Source: Leuctra nigra | Taxonomy: Eukaryota > Arthropoda > Insecta > Plecoptera > Leuctridae | NCBI GenBank assembly: GCA_934045905.1 | Contig: OW203769.1 | Location: 17,887,705-17,951,704, forward strand | Direction of reading: 5' to 3' | Length of the DNA stretch: 64,000 nt | Shown: positions 54,412 to 64,000 of the stretch, in pieces | Layout of the letters: each line of letters opens with the position of its first letter | Numbering within the stretch: position 1 is the stretch's first letter | Program-made: the position numbers and the translations under genes | The notes under the pieces: model-generated | Told to the model about the DNA's origin: nothing | What the model saw: the letters and a program-made list of their open reading frames with translations, nothing else | The model's database searches: none

Positions 54412-54490
54412 TGAGACATACACTGGATTCGAACTCCGGTCGTCGATTTGCCGCGCTCCCGATGTATCCACTCCTCCACGGTGACGATGG
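54412..54490 (-). repeat. tRNA-derived SINE-like head
   Basis: On the minus strand, A-box-like CGTGGAGGAGTGGATACATC and B-box GGAGTTCGAATCC in tRNA spacing. The body following toward 54280 is AT-rich. Confidence 0.55.
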
Positions 54491-55214
54491 AGCTTCGAGG
54501 GTGAAATAAGACATTTGACCGGCGAGCGAGCGCGAGCGATCGTACGACACAATTCTGATACAAAACGGGTACCTACTGCTAGGGCACTCCACTACCGCGC
54601 AATTCAATTTGTTTAAAAGAATGCATTAAATATCATAGTATTCTCAATTTCCTCATCAATTTTAACATCAAATAATTTTTTTATGTTATTAATTTGTACA
54701 GTGCAAAGAAATTAATATAATAAGCATAACAAATAAAATGTGTTCATAATTAAAACATCCCGTTAAAATATTGATACATGAAATTATTATATACGTCATG
54801 AAAGTCCAATTCATACTTATATAATTAATTTTATATTTAAGTAACATTGAAATACTTGATTTCTTGTGGATGACTTTTCGTGCACTTTATATTTAAAATG
54901 CTCATTTTAAAGACTTATTGCGAGTATTAACTGAAAAAAACACACGGACATGTATTAGGATGTGAAATAATACAACTGATATAGATTAGAATTGATTTCG
55001 CATAGATATATTCATGTTTTCTTTATTTATATTTTCGCTTTAAATTATCTAAACACATCCATAGCGTGACTATACAGATTGGGTAGGCAAGAAAGTGGAA
55101 CGAATAACAGCGTTGTACAACACTGGGCCAGCAATGGTTTTGCATGTTTCCGATAGAGTTGTTTCGCAACGCAAGAAACATGCACTCCTGTTGATACCAG
55201 CCCAGCATTGTTGA

Positions 55215-55850
55215 GTGCACTCCTTGTGTGTATACAATAAACATGCACGTCGGTCAACACCGGCCCGGTGTCGTTGCGCGTGTAGTTTTTCGGTATACAA
55301 GAAACATACACGTCGGTCAACACTGGCCCGACATTGTTGCGCGTGTAGTTTTTGGTATACAAGAAACATGCACGTCGGTAGACACTGGCCCGGTATTGTT
55401 GCGCGTGCAGCTTCTGGTATGCAAGAAACATGCACGTCGGTAGACACTGGCCCGGCATTGTTGCGCGTGTAGTTTTTGGTATACAAGAAACATGCACGTC
55501 GGTAGACACTGGCCCGGTATTGTTGCGCGTGCAGCTTCTGGTATGCAAGAAACATGCACGTCGGTAGACACTGGCCCGGTATTGTTGCGCGTGCAGCTTC
55601 TGGTATGCAAGAAACATACACGTCGGTAGACACTGGCCCGGCATTGTTGCGCGTGTAGCTTTTGGTATACAAGAAACATGCATGTCGGTAGACACTGGCC
55701 CGGCATTGTTGCGCGTGCAGCTTCTGGTATGCAAGAAACATACACGTCGGTAGACACTGGCCCGGTATTGTTGCGCGTGCAGCTTTTGGTATGCAAGAAA
55801 CATACACGTCGGTCGACATTGGCCCGGTATTGTCGCGCGTGCAAATAAAT
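55215..55850. repeat. 62-bp satellite, about 10 units, in element IV
   Basis: CACGTCGGT recurs at 55246, 55309, 55371 and 55433 and on to about 55808. Each unit reads GACACTGGCCCGGTATTGTT, GCGCGTGCAGCTT, then GGTATGCAAGAAACATG. Because 62 is not divisible by three, long artefact frames run through all phases on both strands. Confidence 0.9.
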
Positions 55851-56096
55851 TGCAGTGTTGTACGCGGGTACAGGCCCAGCATACAAAAGGTACACTCTCT
55901 GAAGGTGCAATTTATGTGTGTAGACGAACAGATATCTTTCTTGTATTAACCGTACAACGCCCAACACTTTCCTTGCACATGATGCGTCGGGAAGGCACAA
56001 TTAATGTACAAAGCGTGCAGTGCTGTGTTTGCTGGGTATCTATTTTATTTGTTAGTATTAACTATTAAGTGATATTATTTGATGTATTAATTAATT

Positions 56097-58185
56097 GAGC
56101 GAGCGTAGCGAGCGTCACCACGGTACTCTTATGGCACTTTCTCTGTGTGTTTTTTTTTTTTTTTGTTTGTTTGTTTGTTTGTTTTTTTTTTTTTTTTTTT
56201 TGCCTGCACTGCCCAGGTCAAACCGCACAACTAATCGATCTGAAATTTTGTACACATACTAACGTATTCTATGCGATCCCTGGGATCTTTTCTGAACAAT
56301 ATCCTGTGATTGGTTCAAATTTTATAAAAATTATCTTTCGATTGGTTAGTTCGATCAATTTGAAATTTAGGAAAGTCATTGCAACCAACATTGTACCCAA
56401 TCAAAAAAAAATTCAGCCAAATCCTCCAATTGGTTCAAATTTGAAACCATTTTTCCTGTGATTTTTGAAATTTAAACTGGAACCGATTGACCGACCAACT
56501 AAAAACTTCGCATGGTCATTGGTACCAACATTTAAGGTATTTTTGCCAATTTTCACTCTAATCTGTCGTTATTTTCAAAAGTTTTTGTCATTTTAGGGAC
56601 TTTTTGCGTGTTGGCTGTCAAATTCACGGCGACTTCGAATCTACAAGGCAAGGTTGTTAGAGCAGAAAGTTTTAAACGATATGAAACTAATATTGACCCT
56701 TCAACAGATAGGGCACTAGCCAAACTTTTTCCCGCTATTGTGCTGCAGCGCTGCCATCGGGAGTGAGTAAGAAGTGTGAAGTAAGCTTTGAAGTAAGCTG
56801 TTCGTGCCACTCAAAATTAAAACTCGCGAAACTTTATTTTGACAGGCGTAAGAAGATGTACTTACTGTTTAGATACATAAATTTTTTACTCTAGTATAAT
56901 AAAACGTGTAAAAATAAGAAGATAGTGCAATATCTTAAGCAAATTCGATTTCAATCTGAAGCGACACCCTCTCAATTGTTTTAATAGAAAGTTACAAAAT
57001 TCCATTGTGCCGTGAGTCAGTTCAAGAAAGCACTGGAAACAAAAATATTTCTGTGAGCTGTCATTATATGATCAAAATATTGTTATTACACTATCATTTC
57101 TAATAATTATCCACTCTTTCGGTAAATAACCAAATATCAACATTAATTCTTATAATATAACATGAAAATACGGAGTGTGGGGTAAGAAATACGTTGATTT
57201 GAAAAGCACAGCCTCGACGCTAGCGCCAAAGTGGCCGATCCTGTCGTCCTAGCTTGGCATCGCCCCATTGATCTGATATTGTGTACACACTAATATCATA
57301 TCATATGAGTGGTCCCAGGTATATTTTTTGAACGAGATCCTGTGATTTTTGAAAATTAACAAGGAACCGTTCAATCATAAAGGTTTAATCGATCAACTTA
57401 AAACTTAGCAAGGATTGGCAACTTAAAACTTAGCAAGGATTGGCACCAATATTTTTCATTTGTATACTTAATTTAAAACGGCCTATAGCCACACCACCAT
57501 TTGACCTATCAAATGGTCTTCGATTAATCTGATCAATCAAACTCATATTTTGCATGGTCGTTCAGACCAACATTGTCTCTTATTTTACAAATTTTCAGCC
57601 CTACCAGTCAAGAACATAGATGCACTTATTGACAGTTTTAATAACTGTCAGAAATGACATTTCAAAACAGAAATTCCACTGCATTCTGGGTTGCTCTATG
57701 TAGCAAAGCAAAGTTTATAGATGGCTATTCTCAATATCAAGTAAGACAGATTCTTTTCTTAGTTGATCATATTGCAATACATAATGTAGTTAAAATGTAA
57801 TGTAGGTATTTCATATACATAGGTATAGGTATACCTTATCTAAAATAATTTATTTTACGATATGGATTGTGTTTCACAGTTATGAAAACGACGTTTTGAC
57901 TAGATAACATCATATTTTACACATTTCCAGCCCAATCGGTCAAGAATTTACAGACTTATTGCTGTTTTAAGTGTTTGAATATCTGTCCAAAGAGATTGAT
58001 GGAAAAATATCAGTACAATAATATGTTATTTAATTGATCCAGAGTGTTTATGAAAAGTTGCAGGGAAAATTGGTAATAAATAATGTATAGTTAGTTATCT
58101 TTGATTGAATGGATCGTGCTATGATTGGCGATGTCGTGCGTGTCGGTGCTCGCTCATCAACGCGTTACACCGAGCGTTTTCCTAG
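56097..58185 (+). mobile_element. Helentron-like element, copy C (chimeric)
   Basis: 5' GAGCGAGCGTAGCGAGCGTC at 56097, only 60 bp after element IV. 3' CGAGCGTTTTCCTAG at 58185. Its first ~550 bp match the 5' part of copy D, while its last ~730 bp match copy B, so two subfamilies are joined. 56150-56200 is T-rich. Confidence 0.7.
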
Positions 58186-59152
58186 TTATTTGTAGCTGGC
58201 AGTAGGGCACACAGTGTTACGGGGTTCACCCTACTCCTGCTGCCAGCAAATGCACAGTGTGTGTTTGAAAATAATAAATAAATAAATAATCATGGTACTT
58301 CGATATTTTAAGAACAATTCATGGAAGATTTCGTTGTATGATATTTCAATTAATTAACCTGTCAACCAAACATCTAATTTCATTTTCAAGCTATTAATCA
58401 ATTTTTTGGGGAAACCAAGGTACTGATATTGCGTAAGTCAAGACGTTTTACATTCAAACCTATTGCAAAATATAACATGTGCTATGTTTAAAACACAGTC
58501 CCAGAACAATATATTGTTCTGGGACTGATTTTTCAAGTTGTTGAGATCAACAGATTTAGTGGTCATTAGAAATGTCACGTTGGTTGTTGTTAACTTGCGC
58601 CATGGCAAAAGTTCTAATCAACAGTTTAAGTCTAGCAGATAATTAAAAACCGGTCCAAAAGTAGACAGACTCGAATTTGAAACTTACATATCGAGAGTAA
58701 ATCTTACCCAGAACAATAATAGTGATCTTCATTTTCTTGATGGTATATTTTCTTTTGTTTGTCAAATTAGTGAAGGACGACCTTTCAAAGTTCTTGTGCA
58801 CTCACTTACAATTTGGTTTCATTGTACCACTTGCATAATTGATATTTAATATATCATTGACGAGCGTTTCTCTCAAACTTTGAAAGGCGTCTCACTTCTG
58901 TTATTTACACGAATTATTATCACTCACACACTTCTAGGAGAATCAATGCTCCAAATTCTCGCGTCAGTGTACCTAATCTATCTATACTAACTAAGCCTGT
59001 AATGTTTCCAAATCAGCGTTCAGTATAGCAAGTTTATTACCGCTCTTAGCTCATTTCGTACTACTTATTAGTAGAATAATGGCTTATTAAAAGTGTAAAG
59101 TGCTGCAAGCACAGGCTCTTCTGGTGGTTGTTCTAGACACTTGGTTGGCAAC

Positions 59153-59609
59153 CAGTGTTGTAGTCGAGGGTATACGCGGGTATACGCCGTAGGACCTTAA
59201 AATTGTTTTCGACCTGTGCGTAGTAATCCTATAAATAATTGTAGGAGTAAACGCTGTTTTAAAAAATTGCCAGTTGAGGTGTAATAAATATGTTATTTGA
59301 TACATAAAACCAAACATTCTATTGATTTGCTAAAGTAAACGAAATATTTTAAAAATTTGAATTGTACTTGAAGCATGAATTAACTAATATTGAAGAAAAT
59401 CGCAAGAAATTTCTGGAAAAGTAAAGAAATAGAGAAAAATCAAGTTTTTTATTAGAGCAAAAAGTGTTTAAAGAAATCGTTACAATGCATCAAAACGAAT
59501 GAACTGAAGGAAAATTTTCTTGGGGGCTTGGCCCCTAAACCCCGTATATTTTCCTTTGCGTGTAATTTTTTTGCGTTTACCCATAAACGGTTTTAGAACT
59601 ACACCACTG
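59153..59609. mobile_element. hAT MITE (457 bp)
   Basis: Ends CAGTGTTGTAGT and the inverted CAGTGGTGTAGT. Perfect 8-bp duplication TTGGCAAC at 59145-59152 and 59610-59617. No coding capacity. 58200-59140 shows no gene. Confidence 0.88.
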
Positions 59610-59927
59610 TTGGCAACGATTGGACGAAATGAATTGAAAATGTGTAGGCTTACGTGTGTATAGTCACCTCTGTATGTCCTGATAAAACTTACGCTCTAAA
59701 TCGCGACTACCAGTCGTACACAGACGTAGTATAAGTTGCCTATACAGAGAGGGGATTTGCAAGACTGGTTTTATCAATAGCTTTTATCAGGTCATATAGA
59801 GGTGGCTGTACATGATAACTACGATTTCATTGGCTGATGGTCCACTTGACGGATTTCGATAGAATAATATGCGACAACTTTGATAAGAAAATAACATAAT
59901 ATCTAGCTGTAAAATATTAAAAATAAA

Positions 59928-62085
59928 CTAGGAAAACGCTCAGTGTAACGCGTTGATGAGCGAGCACGGAACATGCAACATCCCCAGTCACGATACACGA
60001 CAAAGCACACGATGATTTTCTCTGCAACTTTTCAATATCCACATAAATACTCTGGATGAATAACAGATCCATTGTGTCGTGAAGTCTTACCTACATACTT
60101 TCCCCAGAAATCTTTTGTGACATCCCATACTAAACTCGTAAAATTACAATTAATACTTGACTGATTGGGCTTACAATACGTAAGATTTAAGATTAAGTTG
60201 GTCTTGATCACCATGCAAAATTTGAACTTAATCGGAACATTTTGATTTTCGACCAATCAGAAGATATTATTTTAACTTAAAACCAATTGGAGGATTTGGC
60301 CTTCGTACTGCCAAAAATAATTAGTACTGCATCCGATTTGATATGCGCTAGTTTTACTGTAAATTGTGGACTGCTTGGCTGCTCTACAGGCCTTGGAGCG
60401 AAGCTTAAAGAAGGCAGCTGGGTTGAAAATGAAGTATACATCTGTCAAATATTTTAAGATTATCGAATAAAATGTCCCTAAAATGACAAAAACTTTTGAA
60501 AATAACGATAGAAGACTGAAAATTGGCAAAAATACCTCAAATGATTGCACCAATGACCATGCGAAGTTTTATGTTGATCGGTCAATCTGTTACGAGTTTA
60601 AATTTAAAAAATCACATGAAAAATGGCTTTTAATTTTAACCAATGGGAGGATTTGGATGAATTTTTGTATGATTGGGTAAAATGTTGGTTGCAATGTTTT
60701 TGCTAAATTTCAAATTGATCGGAGAAACCAATCGAAAGATAATTTTTTTAAAACTTGAACCAATCACAGGAGCCCATTCAAAAACGATCCCAGGGACCGC
60801 ATAGATTACGTTAGCATATGTGCAAAGTTTCAGATCGATTGAATGTGCGGTTTAACCTGGACTGTGTGGACAACCCCAGCAAACACAAGGTTGTACCTGG
60901 GACCTCCCCAGTCCCTCCTAATTAAGGATGTAGGATATCCCCAGTCCTTCCTAAAATGATCCTAAAAGCCTCCCCACAGCTTCCTAATGGGGATCCTAAA
61001 TGGCTCCCAGGTACATCCTGGGGAGGGAGGACCATCCTAAAAAAAGGAAGGTCTGCCTTTTTTTAGGAAGTATTCTGCCTTTTTTAGGAAGAATTCTGCC
61101 TTTTTTTAGGATATCCATCTCCTAAATTAGGACATAATTTCCTAGATTAGGTAGATCATTTTCCACGATATTACGATGAGTGCCTTTTCAAAATGCCTTA
61201 TTTAATATATGTAATACACGACAGAGCGATATAATATATAGATCGATAGATATACACTAACACTGACAGGACAGGGGTAGGCTTACTCCACCAAAAGAGT
61301 GAAGCATTTTTGCATCTCTCGCGGGACACCGACAACAAACACCAACATGACAGCGTCAGATCAGCTGCTATCATTCATTTCTTTGAAGGAATTTATTCAT
61401 TTATAGTTTGAATGCATCATACCTACAAATAATATGGATCGGAGTGCAGCGGACAACTTGCAGGGGACAACTACTAAAGAGAAAATACACATTTGTCCTA
61501 TCACGTAAATAACGTGTCTCATTTTGTTACAAATTATTATAATTTTTGCCAGATTTTGGTAATAATAAAACTTACCTACTTAAAACAAACAATAAAGATA
61601 TCTGAGTAAATCATAAATCTATATTGAAGTTGAAGGGCAGAGTACTCTGTTGACAGCTAACGAAACCTATATAAATATTTCAATAGCGGCCATTTTTAGT
61701 GTAATATATCCTAAAAAAAGGCAATTGCCTAATTTAGGGAGGACCGTCCTAAATAAAGGAAGGTCCGCCTTTTTTTAGGAGGTATTCTGCCTTTTTTAGG
61801 AAGAATTCTGCCTTTTTTTAGGATATTCCTCCCTAAATTAGGCAGTTGCCATTTTTAGAATAAGCCATCTTGAATTTGGAAGAGTCCTCCTTACTAGGAT
61901 GTACCAGGGAGGTCCCCAGTACATCCTTGTAAGGATATCCCTATTTAAGGAGCATCATCCTTATATTAGGACCTCCCAGGGAGCTCCTGTGTTTGCTGGG
62001 ACAAAACAAACAAACAAACAAACAAAAAACACACACAGAGAAAGTGTCATAAGAGTACTGTGGTGACGCTCGCTACGCTCGCTCA
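59928..62085 (-). mobile_element. Helentron-like element, copy D
   Basis: Minus strand: GAGCGAGCGTAGCGAGCGTC (62084-62065) to GAGCGTTTTCCTAG (ending 59928). It is split by TIR element V (60875-62000). Without that it is about 1.03 kb and closely matches copy E. Confidence 0.8.
60875..62000. mobile_element. CCC-ended TIR element V
   Basis: CCCAGCAAACACAAGG at 60875 and inverted CCCAGCAAACACAGG at 62000, flanked by AC on both sides, inside Helentron-like copy D. Both ends are packed with CCTAAA, GGATATCC, TTTTTTAGGA and GGGAGGTCC words in both orientations; GCCTTTTTTTAGGA alone recurs several times. No coding capacity. Confidence 0.82.
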
Positions 62086-62321
62086 ATAAAAATGATACCT
62101 TTACAACAAATGAATTACCTTCAGATTCATTGTCTTAAACTGTTAACGCTATGAGGGTCCTCAATGTGATGGAAGGAATTGATACAGGTGGGTTTAAAAC
62201 ATAGAAACTGAATTTCATTATAATTATTTCTTGGAATCAAGTACTTTAAAATAGTACGAGTTTTGATATTTATTTGAAAATAGTAGGAAAGAATCGTCTT
62301 CTTGTCAGGATGTTAGCACGA

Positions 62322-62480
62322 CTACATCGCGAGAAAGTTCGCCATCTGCCTGATCATCGTGTTGTAGAGAAGAACCTTCACGTCGATGGCCCAGGTGAAG
62401 TCGATGTGGTTGAAGGCGGGGAAGGGCACTAGGAACTTGCCGATAGTGTTGGGCAGTCGCGAGTACAACACGTTGATGTT
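62322..62480 (-). CDS. Acid lipase (lipase 3/LIPA-like), last exon
   Basis: 53 codons from acceptor TGCTCTTCCAG (ending 62481) to TAG at 62322-62324. It reads NINVLYSRLPNTIGKFLVPF then PAFNHIDFTWAIDVKVLLYN and ends LAM. The FNHxDF-WAID block is the C-terminal signature of the alpha/beta-hydrolase acid lipases, and the His is the catalytic-triad histidine. Phase 0, in frame with the exon at 63026. The family hydrolyses triglycerides or cholesteryl esters in the lysosome or gut lumen. Confidence 0.88.
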   Translation of the reverse strand, partial: NINVLYSRLPNTIGKFLVPFPAFNHIDFTWAIDVKVLLYNTMIRQMANFLAM

Positions 62481-63025
62481 CTGGAAGAGCAGAAATACAT
62501 TCTATTTGTTGACATACTGCAGCCCCTAGCTATACATTTTTCCTTGCGATCTGATTTTCAATTATCTCTATTTGTATTTAATAGTACAAATGGTGGCACA
62601 ATGTAGGTACCGGCTGACAACTCAGCGGCTCCCTACTGATACCATGAAAACCGGATATTTACAATCATATCCCGAAATAGGGTGTGACCCCGACCCCGCC
62701 CGTTGTGCGTTTTTTGGCTTTTGGACACTTCGAAATCAATTTTGGATCGTTATGAGGTTATTTTGTTGAAATAAGTATTCAATATTTTTTAAAATTTTAC
62801 ACTTTATATTTTTTTTATTTTTCACACTTTGAAATGACTATATTTCATGTTTTTTGTTTACAAAATGAAACTATACGGAAAACCCCACAAAAAATATGTT
62901 TTCCTGACCATGGTTACAATATTTATACAAAATATATCGGAAGGCCTTGTCAACCATAGTGTACGGAACACTGTAGGTCCAGCGACACTCGATCTACCGA
63001 CATGTGATGTGAATGAAGCACTGAC

Positions 63026-63250
63026 CTCCAGACTGGCCAGGTCATTGAGGCTGTAGTGGATTGCAACGGGAGTGGAGATGAGACTGAGGTCGTACTCTGG
63101 TGGCTCTTTGGTCCCGTAGATCTCCATGTTCTCCGCCTCGCCGTGGTCGTACTGACTGAACTTCTGACTGAGTGTGCCCTGAGTGTAGTGCAGCATTTGC
63201 TTAGTGGAGGAGCCGGCGGGAGTGTGCGCGAAGATCACCGGCAACATCGT
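63026..63250 (-). CDS. Acid lipase (lipase 3/LIPA-like), penultimate exon
   Basis: 75 codons between acceptor GCTTCCTCCAG (ending 63251) and donor CTGGAG|GTCAGT (GT at 63025-63024), phase 0 on both sides. It includes LPVIFAHTPAGSSTKQMLHY, QYDHGEAENMEIYGTKEPPE and YDLSLISTPVAIHYSLNDLA. These are the lipase 3 HTPAG(A/S)STKQ and PPEYDLS segments, with the ND of the triad aspartate region. The intron to the last exon is 545 nt (62481-63025). Confidence 0.9.
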
Positions 63251-63962
63251 CTGGAGGAAGCAAACACAGATTAGATTAGATTATTATGGTTCAACGGCGT
63301 GTCAACGACGAGGTTTGCGCACAATAATGTTTACTTTTTACTTTGTTGATCATAAGTGGAGGACATGGGGAGGGGTCAACCTAACGGGCCCGATCCGGGG
63401 GAGTCTGGTGGAAAACTGGTGGGAAAGCGAGTACAGAATGGAGATGGACCGCGGTGGGGGGGGGGGGGGGGGGGGGGGGAAGGCTTTGGGCCGATGAGAC
63501 CCGATTTCAGGAAGATCACCATCTCGAGCATGGGACTAGGTCGACCCTGGACTGCACTCAGTTGGGACCAACTCGTAATGTGAGGCGGCCCCTTAAGCCC
63601 CACTACCACGTCAAGGTAGCAGTCCATTGGTGAGGAAGCAAACATGTCAGAGAGCTTCACAGTGACGTTCTTTCCATTCAAGACACGATGTGGGGATGAT
63701 TTCTAACAGTTTGTTCTTCCCCTGATGACTTTAAGCTATATTGTAATGCAATCTATGAAGAACTCTCTTGTAATTAAACATTAATGTCGTGCAAAAAAAT
63801 AATAAAAATAATAAAAAAAAAATCACTTATATTATATTTGTAGTGTATATTGAGAATCAGAAGAAAGCGGTCGGAGTGCCCCGTGCACACTGCCTGGCAC
63901 AGGGGCACTACGACCGCTTTCTTCTGAATCTCACTGTACTTCTCTAATCATTCCCGGCTTAC
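63251..63962 (-). other. Lipase intron (712 nt) with G-run and hairpin
   Basis: It contains a run of more than 20 G (63456-63479), a GC-rich unassigned open stretch (63490-63681) and the hairpin at 63852-63932. The open stretch is not spliced-exon-like and I leave it uncalled. Confidence 0.6.
63852..63932. ncRNA. Intronic 81-nt hairpin, miRNA- or siRNA-like candidate
   Basis: Left arm GAGAATCAGAAGAAAGCGGT then CGGAGTGCCCCGTG; right arm is its inverse with three or four mismatches. Loop about 8-10 nt (CTGCCTGG). Stem about 34 bp. It could be a miRNA-type precursor or a tiny MITE. No family is recognised. Confidence 0.4.
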
Positions 63963-64000
63963 GTTCATGTCTGAAGAAGAATTCAAAATCTTTCTTGGCC
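63963..64000 (-). CDS. Acid lipase upstream exon, partial at window edge
   Basis: It reads PRKILNSSSDMN up to donor AAC|GTAAGC (GT at 63962-63961), phase 0, joining directly to TMLPVIFAHTPAG. The weakly conserved MN|T junction is as expected for this family. The exon continues beyond the window. Alternative frames do not join. Confidence 0.6.

Larger units (their letters stand above)
53903..56036. mobile_element. CCC-ended TIR element IV
   Basis: CCCAGCAAACACA at 53903 with TGCACGC shortly after, and the inverted copy TGTGTTTGCTGGG at 56036, flanked by TA on both sides. Both ends carry repeated TTGCAC/GTGCACGC words. The centre holds a 62-bp satellite (55215-55850) and a SINE-like insertion (54412-54490). 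No coding capacity. Confidence 0.8.

Noticed and set aside
55045..56000. Long minus-strand frames of 227-270 codons rich in Cys, His and Tyr
   Set aside because: The 62-bp satellite lacks stops in several phases; three overlapping frames are equally open, so it is not protein-coding.
63376..63681. 101-codon minus-strand frame in the lipase intron
   Set aside because: It reads through a poly-G tract, and splicing around it joins the known lipase exons in phase.

Overview
The window is repeat-rich, AT-rich nuclear DNA from an animal, most likely an arthropod and probably an insect. That reading rests on short GT-AG introns (80, 98 and 405 nt), an insect-style acid lipase gene, frequent GTAGGTA/TACCTAC tracts, and a mix of CR1-like LINE, hAT, Tc1/mariner-like, Helentron-like and tRNA-derived SINE sequences. 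I cannot name the species. Ordinary host coding sequence is limited: the 3' part of an acid lipase gene (62322-64000, minus), one exon of a small possibly secreted protein split by a transposon (40460-41579, minus), an Arg/Ser-rich basic ORF (328-834, minus) and a doubtful Ala/Glu-rich coding remnant (32918-33385).

Layout. 1-1451: SR-rich ORF and poly-C. 1452-14333: a complete hAT element with a perfect 8-bp target duplication, carrying a four-exon ZMYM1-like transposase (3017-7943, minus, 965 codons by my splicing). Inside it sit a Helentron-like element (intron 1) and a 4.6-kb TIR element landed 5 bp upstream of the transposase ATG. 14640-16196: SINE and tRNA-like sequence. 16197-29664: a 13.5-kb region bounded by inverted CCCTTATGAAAA ends with subterminal motif arrays. 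It contains an apparently intact two-ORF LINE (21436-27050, minus) and a ~66-bp minisatellite. 29665-33387: mostly unassigned. 33388-36770: TIR element filled with a 112-bp satellite plus a nested foldback element. 37981-39073, 48641-49509, 56097-58185 and 59928-62085: Helentron-like copies. 40594-41496: hAT MITE with a ~167-bp tandem array. 44297-45112: Tc1/mariner-like foldback MITE. 45568-51730: broken DUF6589-type gene split by further elements. 53903-56036 and 60875-62000: two more CCC-ended TIR elements. 62322-64000: lipase.

Most notable. (1) LINE ORF1 combines a PHD finger, a TARG1/OARD1-like macrodomain with both catalytic residues kept, and a degenerate SGNH domain. This suggests a retrotransposon that carries its own ADP-ribose hydrolase. 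(2) Five unrelated-looking elements share a design: CCC...GGG ends, 2-bp target duplications (CT, GG, CC, TA, AC) and subterminal or internal arrays of a private short motif. Four of them share the terminal pattern CCCNNNNAACAC. No transposase for this group is visible. (3) Two copies of a foldback element carry 160-bp hairpin arms in which every difference between copies is matched in both arms, implying arm-to-arm copying.

The window reads as a record of nested insertion: TIR and Helentron-like elements landed in the hAT element, in the DUF6589 gene, in one another and in two host exons. Several insertions can be ordered in time because their target duplications are still perfect.
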